Positions 1 to 12,571 of a DNA stretch of 64,000 bases are shown piece by piece (within the stretch, counting starts at the first letter, position 1; each line of letters begins with the position of its first letter). The notes under the pieces were generated by a model, which saw only the letters and a program-made list of their open reading frames with translations, was not told the origin of the DNA and searched no databases. Both the position numbers and the translations under genes were made by a program. Source of the DNA: Steinernema hermaphroditum (lineage: Eukaryota; Nematoda; Chromadorea; Rhabditida; Steinernematidae); assembly GCA_030435675.1 (NCBI GenBank), contig CM059622.1, positions 9,238,001-9,302,000 of the forward strand, given 5' to 3'.

Positions 1-1252
1 ACGATTCGACTTTCCGCCCCTGAATGACGTTCATTTTGTCTTCGGCGCACGCATAACGCCCTCCTCGGCGACGAGTGCGTGAGGGGGTCTTCTAAATCAG
101 TGCTCGATGAAAGGGCGTCGCTTTGTTCGTCGAGGATGGAGGTCCCGCGAAGGAAGTCCACTCGGCGGCGAGTCGATCGAGGGTCTCTGGGAGCGGCCTT
201 CTGAGTCCGATGAATAAATGACGACTTCCTCCGGATTCCCCTCGGAGGGGAGGGGGTGTTCATTAGGTGCGCGAGGCGTCGTAATGGAACTCCGCCGTCG
301 TTTGTTTCGTCCGATTGCACCTCGGCGCCGTTGGGCGTGCACTCCGGACGGTGACGTGAGCGTCCTCCCGGCGCAGGTGGGTCCGGGGAAATGGCGCCAA
401 CAGAGATCGCCGATCGTCGGTGCCGGCGGCGTGTCCTCTGCGGCCCTTGAGAGCCTCGAGGGGCGCGCGCCCCGGGGGGCTGAGATTCGCTCAAGGTCAC
501 CGAACAGGGAATCTGGCGAGGCTAAACAGGCAATTACCACTTCCGATTGCCCGTAATGGCACCGGTTTGGCTCCTCGGGACCCTCTTTTGGTCCTTTTTT
601 GCCCCGCGATTACCTCGATGACTCACCGCTGTTTTCCTAGCGCCGGACCGGTCCTCCGCTTCAGCATCCCAGCGCATTCGCGCAATCACCACACTATCGC
701 CTCCGCTCTTCTACAGTACCCCTCAAGGGGCGAGGAACCTCTCCGGGTCTCTCGCGTCCGCTCCCTCCGGCGAACACCTCATTCTCCGCGCCGCGAAGCG
801 TTCCTCGGCCGCCGCGAGGACTCAAAGAGCGTTGTTTTCGCTCATCCCCTGGATAAGTGCCATAATTCGGTCGTCGAGGGAGGCGGCGCCGTCGCCGGCG
901 GCGACGTCTCCATTTGCATATCGGCCAACTTCGCGGCGTCCCTTCCCAATTAACTGCATTCCTGTAAACCACCGTCCCCTCGAAAGCGTCTTCGCGGATT
1001 CTCCTCAGGTCGCCTCGACGCCGGAGGCTGTTTTCGTCGCCGCGTTGCATTCTATTTCCGATTAGCACGCGACTGCCCGGAACCCGTTTTTTTACGACTT
1101 CGCCGCTCCTCCGGTGCCCCCGACTGTCACTTTCGATCGCGCGCGGCGCCCGAGGCGCGGCTAATCGAATCTACTCATTTGCGGCCCTTTCAGGAGCAGA
1201 ATCCCCTCCATCCCTCAGTCGCCCAGTCCCCGAGGACTGCTTTAGAAACACG
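1..1252. other. Non-coding upstream stretch
   Basis: I see no convincing exon here. Open frames exist on both strands but show no recognisable domain, and their composition is arginine- and proline-rich, as expected from GC-rich non-coding DNA. The right end presumably holds the promoter and 5' leader of the phosphatase gene that starts at 1253. Confidence 0.4.
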
Positions 1253-2319
1253 ATGTCGCGCGTCGGGATCTTCGGCCAGATCTCCGAGATTAATGACCAC
1301 CTCTTCCTCTCGGGCGCCGGCGTCCTCAAGCCCGAGAAGTTGCGCGAGAAGAAGATCACCTGCGTGATCAACGCCACCACCGAGGAACCTAACGCTTACC
1401 TCCCAGGTACGTGTCCTGACCCTCCCGTCTCTCCCTCCCGAGTGTAATCAATCAAAGCGAAGCCGGCCATGAGGTCAATACGTCAAAAACATGTTATTAG
1501 GCCGGCTCGGCTTCGCTCCGAAATCCACACAAACAGAAAAGGAAGTCCCTTGTTGCCCCAGGGGATCTGAATCGCTTCAGGCATCGACTACATGAAGATT
1601 CGCGTAGAGGATAATCCCTATGCCCGGCTGGACAACTACTTCGATGTCGTGGCCGACAAGATCCGCTCTGTGAAGGTGGGTTCCGACCCGGTGCTTCCCT
1701 AACGACGCTTCAGGAGCGCGGCGGGAAGACGCTGGTGCACTGCGTGGCGGGAGTTTCCCGCTCGGCCTCCCTCTGCATCGTCTACTTGGTCAAGTACGAG
1801 CGGATGACCCTCCGCCAGGCGTATCATTACGTCAAGGCTGCGCGGCCCATCATCCGGCCCAATGTAGGCTTCTGGAAGCAGATGATCGACTTCGAGAAGC
1901 GCCTCCGCGGCCACTCTTCCGTCTCCATGGTGAACACGATCCACTGCGACCTCCCGATCCCCGACGTCTACAGCAACGACCTCAAGAAGTATCTTCTGAA
2001 CCGCCTGGAGGCGGTGGAGACTTCGCGTCGGAGGGACACCGACTACGGTAGCAAGAAGCGCGATTTCTCGCTCAGGTAAGCCTCCTCCCCGAAGGCTCCA
2101 CGAAGGATCCGTTTCAGCACGCTGGTGCGCCCCTCGATGCACACTTCGGTGCCTCGTTCGACGCTCTACGGCCGCGGGACGAGCACGGCGCCCTCAGGCA
2201 CCTCGCTCTTCTCCTCCGCGGCCCACCCGATCCACGTCTACGCGCCCGGGAAGCTGTTCTTCTCGCCCGCGCCCTCGAGAAGACCCCGCGAGTCGTCGAG
2301 CATCTTCGGCAACTTCTGA
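1253..2319 (+). CDS. Dual-specificity protein phosphatase (DUSP14/18-like)
   Basis: Cysteine phosphatase expected to dephosphorylate phospho-Tyr and phospho-Ser/Thr. Four phase-consistent exons: 1253-1406, 1581-1675, 1714-2075 and 2118-2319 (about 270 aa). Exon 3 carries the signature HCVAGVSRSAS, matching HCx5R, with the catalytic Cys and the phosphate-binding Arg. The general-acid Asp lies upstream, most likely in the exon 2 segment VEDNPYARL. The sequence after the catalytic loop (LVKYERMTLRQAYHYVKAARP) has the usual small-DUSP helix. The C-terminal ~65 residues are Ser/Pro-rich and lack a known domain. A polyadenylation signal lies near 2402. The gene converges on lin-28. The substrate is not predictable. 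Intron 1 contains an imperfect inverted repeat (1457-1516). Confidence 0.88.
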
Positions 2320-2480
2320 TCGCCCACATAGCCGGATTCACTTCCCCTCTGTAAATAGTGAAAGAGATGATTCGTTCGGCGCTTTCTTCACATCACAGAG
2401 AATAATAAAATCGGAAAGCGCCGACATCATGTTTTCCTCTGCGCACTTCGTCCGTCGAGGTAAACACCTCGTGGCGGCGC

Positions 2481-3758
2481 TCAGCACGACCGGGAGCGCT
2501 CCAGCCTCCTCCTCTCCTCCAGCGTCGCCTTCTGCGTTTTCTGCATCTGCTGGAAGAGTTCGCGGAGCGATGGGATCGCCGCCTTCGGGCGTCTCGCGTT
2601 CGCCTTTTTCCGCGGATCTGGGGGCTCCACCAGCTTCGGCATCTGCGCCGCTTCTCTCCGCTCCTTCTTCTCACGTTTCTTCGGACAATTGGCGCCGATG
2701 TGGCCCGGCTGGCGACAGTAGTGGCACGCGTCCTTGGCGCCCTCGCAGTCCTTCGCCAGATGACCCTTCCGGCCACAGTTGAAGCACTTCACAGGCCTCT
2801 GACTGCTAGGCGGCCCCCCTCGGAAACCGTTCGGGTCGATCGCCTTAACTGCCACAGCACGAAGGCCTTTCGGAGTACGGTAGACGGAGAAACGACATCG
2901 TTCACCCTCATGGAGACATCGAAGTCCGGGCATCTCGATCTGACTCTGAAACAAGAGAGGGATGAGAGAGAACTCAAAAAGCCTTGGTCAAATGGGACTT
3001 TCAAGGATGCAAAATGCCTCTGACCCACAGTCAGTGGAAATAGAGCTGAAGCGGGAAGTATTTGCAAGAACCCTTAGGAAGTGGCTTTATCGCGCTGGCC
3101 AAAACCCGGAAATCCATATAAGCGTATGGATTGAAAGCCTGAACCACTAGTGTCATCTCCAAAAAGATCTGGGATGCATTTGCGACGAACAATACGTAGT
3201 GCGTGTACTGAGGCTTTGTTTGAGCAATTTAAGAGCTTATTTCACATATCGTGCAAGAATACAACTGAAGAAACAGTTCAACGAACAAACACCAAAAGAA
3301 TTTCAGCGAAGACGCGAGGAAATCACACTTTGTTTCCCTTTCAGAAACGTCCAAGGATAGACTAGCTCCCTAGAGAAGGAGAAGAAAAGACTCACCTGGT
3401 GCACGAAGACGTTCTCCTCGAATCCGTCGATCATCAGGAACCCGGAGCCGTGCTGGAGACTGTAGCTTCGAACGGCGCCCTCCACCACCGGAAGCTCGAG
3501 GTTGGCCGGCTTCTTCGAGGAGAATCCGTCGAGCGGGAGATCCGGAGCGTCGAACATCTGAAGAGGAAGTCAGAGAAGACGTGCAGAAAGTACCTTCGAG
3601 GTGGAGGGACGGTCGGCATCGTGGTTCCCTTTGGAGGTCGAGGTACCAGGAGTCGGTTTCTTCTGAAAATGGACGATCCACCCGTGCTCAGAAGCCCCAT
3701 TTACCATTGCGTGGACGAAGCTCCGGCGACCGGCGGGATTCGGAGAAGTTCGCCTCAT
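2481..3758 (-). CDS. lin-28: LIN-28 homolog (cold-shock domain plus two CCHC knuckles)
   Basis: RNA-binding heterochronic regulator; in animals LIN-28 binds let-7 precursors and mRNAs. Exons on the minus strand, all phase 0: 3758-3594, 3557-3396 and 2945-2481, about 263 aa. Exon 2 and the start of exon 3 form the cold-shock domain, with GSGFLMIDG and ENVFVHQ followed by SQIEMPGLRCLHEGERC, which lines up with the family's FVHQ-S...M-G-R-L-EGE pattern. Two zinc knuckles follow: CFNCGRKGHLAKDC and CHYCRQPGHIGANC, both Cx2Cx4Hx4C. A basic tail ends the protein. The order CSD then paired CCHC is diagnostic of LIN-28. The intron between the two CSD exons is long (about 450 nt) for this window. The start could also be the Met at 3707. 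Confidence 0.9.
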
Positions 3759-4579
3759 ATCTGCACGCGCGATTCAAGATCTTCGCGGTGGGACTTCCAC
3801 TGCACTCGATTTGCACTCTCGAGAGGCGCCGGCCAGCAAGAGACCCGTACGGGGGCCAACACAGCAGGCCGAAGATTGCAGAAGGCCGAGAAACTCTGGG
3901 AGATCTGACTCGTGGAGACGAGCACACATAGTCGACGATCGGTCAAGATCAGAACGATTCGAAACCAAACGGGATGGCTCGATTATCGCTTAGAAATTCA
4001 GTGCACAAGCCCCGGGGGAAGCGCGGAAGAGCCTCGAAGGGTTCTGCGATCCAAGAGAACGTCCGCAAGAGTGGCACCCCGTGTTCGAAGTTCGAAGTTG
4101 CCTTCGTCTGGGGGTTTAGCCGGCGACAGGGTAACTGCGTGTTTTTCGCCTTCGAATCGTGATCCTTTCCGGAGACAAGAGTCCTTCGCTTCTTCTCCGG
4201 CACCTCTTCCCAGGCAGCCTTAGCAAAGGGTCTTCGTGGAACGGGCACCTTCCACTTGTCCCCTTGGATCTTTTGTCTGAGCCCGACGACGTCACCTTGA
4301 GTGACATTTGTTTTTACCGTTTCGAGTGGACTCACCGCGACGAATGCAATTAGAGTTTCGCGCGGCGTTACCTTAGAAACCCCAGAGACTTCGGCGTCGC
4401 CCCGTCCGTCGCCTCGCCTCTCCACTTTGATCCTCTAATTGCTGTCTGACCCCGGCCGGTCTCGGAGCTTTCTCGCGCACTCACGAGGTACCCAGCCCCG
4501 GTCCGAATCCGCGATCGATTGGCGTGTCGCCGGATGCCGAGGCGGAAGACGGACCCCCTCGGGAGTGAATCCTGAACCC
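3759..4579. other. Intergenic region between divergent lin-28 and PPxY membrane-protein genes
   Basis: No convincing exon. The two flanking genes are transcribed away from each other, so this segment should hold both promoters; I see no clear TATA box or known operator. Confidence 0.35.
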
Positions 4580-5061
4580 ATGGTCGCCGGAATCGTCGTC
4601 ACCATCTGCATCGTCCTCACCCTGCTCTGCCTCTTCGTCTGCTTCCGCTCCTACCGATGGTACCAGAGTCAGCTGCTCCTACAGCGTCAGCCGCCACCGG
4701 TCAGATCAACCCTGAAGTTAGAGGCCTTTTTGGCAGTCTTGTGCCCCTAAGAACCCTCTTGCACCCCAGATGACTCCAGATGAAATCTCTCTTTCAGGAG
4801 TTTCCGACGATGTCAGTGGCCTACTCGACGCCCACAGGGGCCGTCTCCACCTTTCCTACAGTACCCTCTCCGAACGTAGGGGCACCCTTCAAGATCACCG
4901 TCAACGAGCCTCCGCCGCCCTACCCGGGCCTTGTCGACTCCTCGGTGCTGCCTTCCTACGACCAGTTGCCGGGCACCGCGAACTCCCCAACCGTCAGCTT
5001 CCGAGGCGCAGGTTTTTGTCGCAACCCCGACCCCCAGCACGTTCTCCCCCAAAAGCACTGA
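4580..5061 (+). CDS. Small single-pass membrane protein with PPxY motifs
   Basis: Two exons, 4580-4699 and 4798-5061, joined in phase 0 (donor GTCAGA, acceptor CTTTCAG). The protein begins with a hydrophobic segment (residues 2-22, VAGIVVTICIVLTLLCLFVCF), then a basic stretch (RSYRW), and a Pro/Ser-rich tail. The tail contains PPPPYPG and PSYDQLP, matching PPxY-type motifs that bind WW domains of Nedd4-family ubiquitin ligases. This layout (short lumenal N-terminus, one membrane span, cytosolic PPxY tail) resembles adaptor proteins for E3 ligases, but I cannot assign an orthologous family. AATAAA occurs near 5085. The acceptor-like stretch near 5010 could hide one more intron, so the last ~15 residues are uncertain. 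Confidence 0.6.
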
Positions 5062-5394
5062 CTCTCTTATTGGCATAGATTCGCAATAAAGCTCTATAAT
5101 TAACGAAGAGAGACCCATCTGGTTGTCACTGGAAGCCAGGAACTTGTGACTCATGGACTCGTTGGCGAAGATCCTCTTTGTTTAGAGTCGAGTAATCCGG
5201 AATGCTCCCCTAAAGAGTCTCTGCCATTGGAGAGTTTCTGGTTAGCCTCTGCTTCAGTCTTCTTCGAGAAGCGAAGCACAGGAGCGGGTGCTTCGAATCG
5301 CTTAGGCCCGTCCATGCCCAAGTTTTTCCTTCTCCCTCGGTTCTAAGACGGCTTCGAAGCGATTGTATTTCGTGAGAAGTGGTGTGATACGGTA
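5062..5394. other. Non-coding segment
   Basis: Contains the 3' end signal of the upstream membrane-protein gene and no recognisable gene. Confidence 0.35.
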
Positions 5395-6435
5395 CGCCCG
5401 TTTTCGGCGACAAGGTGGCGACTGCGAACGACGACGTCTGTCGTCATTCGAGGCAGCACGAAGCAGCAGAAGCAGCGAGTGGTGAGGTCTGTCTGCTGCT
5501 TATGCAACTCATAGGCAACTCATACCGCAAACATACCGTAGTCAAATTATGCCATGGACAATGCCACATCGTACTTTTCATAGCATTTTTTGGTTTACGG
5601 CACATGTTGTGGGTGAGACATGTATTCATTTTAAATGTTACTCATTCGTTTTCGACTTTTGTCGCGGTGGCGAGCGGTCGGTCCCTCCGGTCGCTCTCTG
5701 AGCGTCGGGTTAGTCAGACAGCAAACCCTGTGGCAGTTGTGAGCGTTCCGGCTTCCAGAGGGAATTGGGACACCCGGAAGCCGTAGTCCCACCACCGCTG
5801 ACAACAAGATGTCCGACGCCCGACGCTGCGTGAGATGTCATCCCGAAGGTCGCCGACGCTCTGAGGACACCAACACTGAGGAAGACGCAACCCCCGAACC
5901 ACGGACTCATCTCTCCGTAGCAGATGCGAGCTCAGAAGCCTTCCCTGACGCAGAAGCCTCCTCAAACGCCCCGAAAAGAAGAAGTTCGGCCGCCATTTCC
6001 GGAGTTTCGCCGATTCCCAGATGCCCCGTGGAGCGCGCCGTCTCCCACCGGTTCGACATCAACGCCGCGCCAGGAATGAAGCCGTCTACAAGTGATATCC
6101 TCTGTTGTCTATTAATCGGTGTCATGCAAGGCGTAACGCCTTTGATTCATGAAGTAAAATCGTGAAATCGTGATACCAAGAATGTCATAGAATGTGCTTT
6201 AGAGTAGCACTCAAACATTATTCTCAATGCGGTTTACTGCAAAAAAACAAATTAATCTTGGGGATTGTTTTGGAAGTTTAGAGTGTGCCACAACGGCAGA
6301 ACTGTCATGTCTGCGGTGTGTCTGTGTTTCTAGAAGCAGCAGACAGACTGCTGCCTGGGGTCTCACAGCGCTTTGCCTGACCTCGTTCGAACGACGACGA
6401 ACGTCGTCGTTCGAACTACCCACCGGCGACACGCT
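5395..6435. mobile_element. Non-autonomous TIR element of about 1 kb
   Basis: The outer ~100 bp on each side are imperfect inverted repeats: 5395-5500 matches the reverse complement of 6330-6435, sharing GAACGACGACGT and GTCTGTCTGCTGCTT. The right arm contains an almost perfect 32-bp palindrome (two 15-bp arms starting GTTCGAACGACGACG around an AA centre) near 6390-6421. The interior has one modest open frame (5809-6165, +) with no recognised domain. I could not fix a target-site duplication, so the superfamily is unknown. Confidence 0.55.
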
Positions 6436-6516
6436 GCGGATTCATTCCCGATCCGGACTGCTTCTTTCTGTTTCGCGTCTTTCTTCCCCTTCCGCTGATC
6501 CCGAGGATCATTTCAG

Positions 6517-7868
6517 ATGGGAAGCCTCTTCTCGAAGAAGAAGGACGCCGGCCACAGCCTACAGTCGCGGGTGACAGAGAAGGACCAAGTGATTCTGGTG
6601 GGTTCTCCGCTGGTCTCGGCTTCTGAGCCCTCTGAATCCTCGTTCAGCAACTGAAGACGCAGCGGGACAAGATGAAGATCTACGTGAAGAAGAACCAGAA
6701 GACGATGGAAAAGGACCGCGAGGTGGCGCGGCAGCTTCTGAAAGTCGGAAAGAAAGAGTGAGGCTCTTGGATGGCGTTTCTGACCGATCGCGGCACTAGT
6801 TTAGTTTCCGATCCCCGACACCGTGTGTGGTCCTTTCGGTCGCGAACGCGCGTCAATCAGGGTTTTCGTGACGGGACATCTCCATTAGAGCTCCCCATTT
6901 CCCAGAACTGACTAGAAGTTCCTAGAGTAGAAAAGTCAATATGTGAGCTTGTTGGGTGTATCGAGAACTTGAAGATGTCTCAGTGTCTCATCCAGGCTTG
7001 GCTTAGGCTCCGGCTTAGGACTATGTCTATTGATTTAAAGCGAGCCCGAAGGGCGAGGTCTGTAGTTTTGACAGCTTCGCTGATACCCTACTATTTCTGA
7101 CGGCCTAAACTCCATTTCATGGAGATCTGAATTCATTTTGCACGTGTGCTTTTCTACTGGGAAATCGAGAGCGACGGGGAGCTAATGGTGATGTCCCGTC
7201 ACGAGAACCCTGATTGACGCGCGTTCGCGACCGAAAGGACCACACACGGTGTCGGGGATCGGAAACTAAACTAGTGCCCCGATCGCTTTCAGTCGGGCGC
7301 TGATTCTGCTGAAGAAGAAGAAGTACGTTGACCAGATGGTCGAGAAGACGCTCAGGCAGCTGAACCAGATCGAAAGCATGGTGCAGGACCTGGAGTTCGC
7401 CGAGATCGAGCAGCGCGTCCTTGAAGGGCTCAAGAAGGGAAACGAATCCTTGAAGGAGATGAACAAGGTGAACTGCGACTTCTTTTTCCGACGGACACCC
7501 TTCTTTTCAGATGTTCTCGATAGAAGACGTCGAAAAGATCATGGACGACACCAGGGAAGCTGCCGAGTACCAGGAGGTGAGTTCTTTCGCTCGCTCTGCC
7601 TGTTCACCGTTTACCCCTGCAGGAGATCTCGAATTTGATCGCGGGTGGTCTTTCGCAAAACGATCTGGCCGACGTCGAGGAGGAGTTCGAGAAACTCATG
7701 GAAACCGAGCTCCCACAGCTCCCGGAAGTTCCGTCGGAGGAGCCTGTCGTCTCCGAAGCCGAAAGAGGTTCGCTGGATGATGTTCTGTATTGCGTAGACC
7801 GCTCTCTTTCAGAGCGCCCTGTACGGGAGAAGGCCCGGCGCGAGAAGGTCCTGGTGACCGCCGAGTGA
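6517..7868 (+). CDS. ESCRT-III subunit CHMP6 (VPS20)
   Basis: Nucleates ESCRT-III filaments on endosomes for multivesicular-body sorting and membrane scission. Exons 6517-6597, 6648-6757, 7293-7467, 7511-7576 and 7623-7868 are phase-consistent, about 198 aa, the usual family size. It starts MGSLFSKKK; Gly2 followed by a basic stretch fits the N-myristoylated N-terminus of CHMP6. Helical core motifs match: VTEKDQVILQLKTQRDK, EREVARQLL-like DREVARQLLKVGKK, RALILLKKKKY and MFSIEDVEKIMDDT. The C-terminus carries ELPQLPEVPSEEP, the MIM2-type leucine/proline motif of CHMP6. The ATG directly follows CATTTCAG, a probable trans-splice site. Intron 2 is expanded by a fold-back element. A 45-nt in-frame segment near 7768-7812 may be an optional intron. 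Confidence 0.93.
6785..7285. mobile_element. Fold-back (long inverted repeat) element in the CHMP6 intron
   Basis: About 105 bp at 6785-6895 is repeated almost exactly in reverse at 7180-7285 (shared stretch begins GGCACTAGTTTAGTTTCCG). Both ends carry CGATCG (6785-6790 and 7280-7285), which may be a target duplication. The central part, 6990-7100, is shared with 34699-34808 in the transposon island. The element accounts for the 535-nt length of this intron and ends just before the splice acceptor at 7292. Confidence 0.75.
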
Positions 7869-7966
7869 CCCTCCACTCTAAGCCCACCATTCGCCCTTTT
7901 TTGTCCATATTTATTTATTACGATGTAAATTGCAATGGATCGGACGGGATTTTAATGAACTACTGG

Positions 7967-9997
<2,031 letters not shown>

Positions 9998-10332
9998 CGC
10001 ACTCCGTTCGGCTCCAACGAATGCACACACCTGAAATCGGCGGCGGATCAATGGAGGGGGACCGCGAGGGCCTCGGCACCGCCGATTATCTCCCGTGCCG
10101 GAAGAGCGCAATTTCGGGCCCAGGGGACCCTCGCCTTCGGCGTTTTGTTTCGCGCCGAGACGCATAAATCGAGTTACTGAACGTCGAAAGTCGCGAGTGC
10201 ACTCGTAAACAACGCTTCTTGAATCTCCGAACCCGCATCGATCCACGGGATTAGCCCGAGGAAGACGTCGCGCCGCCGTTATCGCCTCTTCGCTTAATGA
10301 ATTCCTCGGCAGAAGGAGACTGCCAGGGCACA
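9998..10332. other. Upstream region of alpha-tubulin
   Basis: No gene seen. It lies between the proposed first exon of the minus-strand tubulin gene and a TIR element, so it probably contains the tubulin promoter. Confidence 0.35.
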
Positions 10333-10528
10333 CAAGAGAACCACTCCAAGTGCCCCGCGAGTTAGGAACTGAGATGTGGCGCGCCTTGTAGACGGTCTTC
10401 TAACTAAGCAAACGCACATAGTCTCGCCGGCCCTAAATCACTCGGGCTACCCTAAACATGGTGACAAAGTTGCAAAAATGCAGCCCCCGGGTACTAGTAG
10501 CAGTGAATCGCCTTTGAGCTAGACGTCG

Positions 10529-10592
10529 ATGTGGTCAAGTGGTAAGACTGCGGGTTATGGATATTTTGCTGGCAGGTTCGATGCCCGGGGCA
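10529..10592 (+). other. tRNA-like pol III module, family A left arm
   Basis: A-box-like TGGTCAAGTGG at 10532-10542 and B-box GGTTCGATGCC at 10575-10585, spaced as in tRNA genes. The acceptor stem does not pair convincingly, so this is a tRNA-derived promoter rather than a working tRNA. Confidence 0.6.
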
Positions 10593-10837
10593 TGCCCGGG
10601 AAAGCGGCTAAACAAAAATAGGACACGGTGACCTCATGCACTAGATGTCCTGATTGCTTTCGCAAAATATTAGCCGCTGTCGATTACATGGTGACTAAAA
10701 CTGACCTTTAGATGAATCTTATGTAGACACAAAGACATGAAATACAAATGCAAAATTGGCTTCTTCATTTTCTCACGTGTTTTTTGTAACAGAATACAGT
10801 AAAAGACAGTTAGATAAAAGTTAAAAATTTCGGTACT

Positions 10838-10900
10838 TGGTGGGAATCGGACCCGGGTGAATTGCCCTTTTGGACCATACTTTTACCACTCAACTATTGG
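10838..10900 (-). other. Second tRNA-like module, family A
   Basis: On the minus strand an A-box-like TAGTTGAGTGGTAA (10896-10882) is followed by B-box GGGTCCGATTCCCACC (10855-10839). It differs from the arm module. The same module recurs at 32326-32392 with the more canonical GGGTTCGATTCCCACC. Confidence 0.6.
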
Positions 10901-11231
10901 AACACAGACCATCATACAGATTTATCATCCCCTTATACCTTTTTACATAAAGGTCGTCATCTTCAGGCCAGTTTTAGCCATAATGTAGTCGACAGCAGCC
11001 AATATTTTTAGAGCGTAATCAGGACATCTAGTACGTGAAGACTCTCCATGTTTTGCCAGTTTCTGCATCAGTGTAAATTTCAGTGTTGCCATTTGGTCAT
11101 CTATCACCTTTGCACCTCAACAATAATACGTTTTAGAATAGGTAAAAGTAAGGTAACATAAAATTTACACTCAGAACAAGAAGAGAAACAAAAGCATGGA
11201 TATGAGAAAAAAAAATAAAAAACTAACTCTC

Positions 11232-11292
11232 CCCCGGGCATCCAACCTGCGAGCAAAATTTTCATAACCTGCAGTCTTGCCACTTGACCACA
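11232..11292 (-). other. tRNA-like pol III module, family A right arm
   Basis: Inverted copy of the left-arm module: GTGGTCAAGTGGCAAGACTG then GCAGGTTGGATGCCCG on the minus strand. The B box has one change (GGTTGGA), so it is probably weaker. Confidence 0.55.
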
Positions 11293-11492
11293 TATATACC
11301 ACATTTCTCAAAAGCGGTTCACTGCTACTAGTACCCGGGGGCTGAATTTTTGCAACTTTGTCACCATGTTTAGGGTAGCCCGAGTGATTTAGGGCCGGCG
11401 AGACTATGTGCGTTTGCTTAGTTAGAAGACCGTCTACAAGGCGCGCCACATCTCAGTTCCTAACTCGCGGGGCACTTGGAGTGGTTTCCTTG

Positions 11493-12430
11493 TTAGAGGA
11501 CGAGCTCTCCTGAAACGGAGGACTCCTCGACGAGGGACTGTCGGTGATACTCGCTCCGGTGGGCTTAGAAATCATACAGAAGGGGGTTCCTTGCTCATTC
11601 TGGAACCGTCTCCACAGGGTCTTCCGCGTAGGAGGACCCGAGCCTGTCAAGGCTCCAGTGCTTCTGCAACGAGCCTCTTCAGGGCATCGGAGTCCTCGGA
11701 TGCCAACAGGATGTTTTATTGTCAGCCCAAATGGCCATTAGTGAGAGGAGCGCGACCAGAAATGTCTCAGCGACGAGCAGAACAGCAATAAGGAGATTTT
11801 CGCCATCGTGCGTCCTTTGGAAGAGCTGTCTTCGCCTCCTCAAGTTTTGCTTAGAGAGTTCCTCTAAAGCACACTACCGTAATCTGCTCAGAATTGTTTT
11901 ACAGGAGAGAACTGTTTCCGAGGATCGATGCTTTCATCGGAGGAGTGACTCTCGGAATGGATTCGTCACCTCGGAAGTCGCGCGGCGTCACAACACGTGC
12001 ATCCCCTCCCCTCCGCCTCTGGCGCCGTACATCTCCGCCGGAGGGCGGCAGACGTCCGAAACTCCGCCGCCGCGTTGTAACACGACTGATCGAACCCGGC
12101 GACTCACCTGGCCCACTCGCGACCTTTCGGCCGTCGAGTCCCCTCGAGGACCGTTTCTGTCGTCTCTACGGCTCCTCTGGGGGTTTCGGCCCCTTCTCTT
12201 TTTTGTGTTGTTGCGGTTTTGTGGGATATTATCGGCCGACTCACAGTCATCGACTCACAGTCACAGTCACATTTTCGAGGGTTTTTGTCCGGAAGCGGGC
12301 ATACGGTTGGCGGCGAAGGTCCATTTTGGGCAACGGGATAAGTTGAGTCCATTCGAGAGACAAAAACTGGATGGAAGAAGTCGAAACCTCTTGCTTTCCG
12401 GTGTTTAGTGCGCCGTCAGCTGTTCCCAGA
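11493..12430. other. Non-coding segment
   Basis: Several overlapping open frames occur, but none shows a domain, codon pattern or splice sites that I can support. Short (A)GTCACAGTCA-type repeats sit near 12243-12270. Confidence 0.3.
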
Positions 12431-12571
12431 ACCATGACCCCCACTTCGGTCCGTTCCTTTCAGAAAAAAAGAAGAGAAAAACACTTTGACGAGCTCCTGA
12501 CAAGGCTCTGGAAAGCAGAGCCAAGCACCTCCAAAGGATAGAGCAGTCTAAGAAATAGCCCCGATTTACAG

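Larger units (their letters stand above)
10333..11492. mobile_element. TIR element, family A copy 1 (non-autonomous, tRNA-like arms)
   Basis: The ends are inverted repeats of about 150-170 bp starting CAAGRGAAMCCACTCCAAG (10333 rightward, 11492 leftward). Both arms contain GAGTTAGGAACTGAGATGTG, a stretch ending CCCGGGTACTAGTAGCAGTGA, and a tRNA-like module with A and B boxes. A third tRNA-like module of a different kind lies near 10838-10900. The interior has no coding capacity. TTA follows the right end, but the left flank is ACA, so no intact duplication remains. A second, larger copy is at 31661-34196. Confidence 0.85.

Noticed and set aside
97..1068. Overlapping open frames on both strands at the window start
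   Set aside because: Arginine/proline-rich translations with no domain or homologous pattern, typical of GC-rich non-coding sequence.
5809..6165. 118-codon frame inside the TIR element
   Set aside because: Cys-x2-Cys at the start is isolated, and no transposase or captured-gene domain can be recognised.
10529..10592. Functional tRNA gene
   Set aside because: A and B boxes are present but the acceptor stem and anticodon arm do not pair as in a working tRNA, and copies occur in inverted transposon arms.
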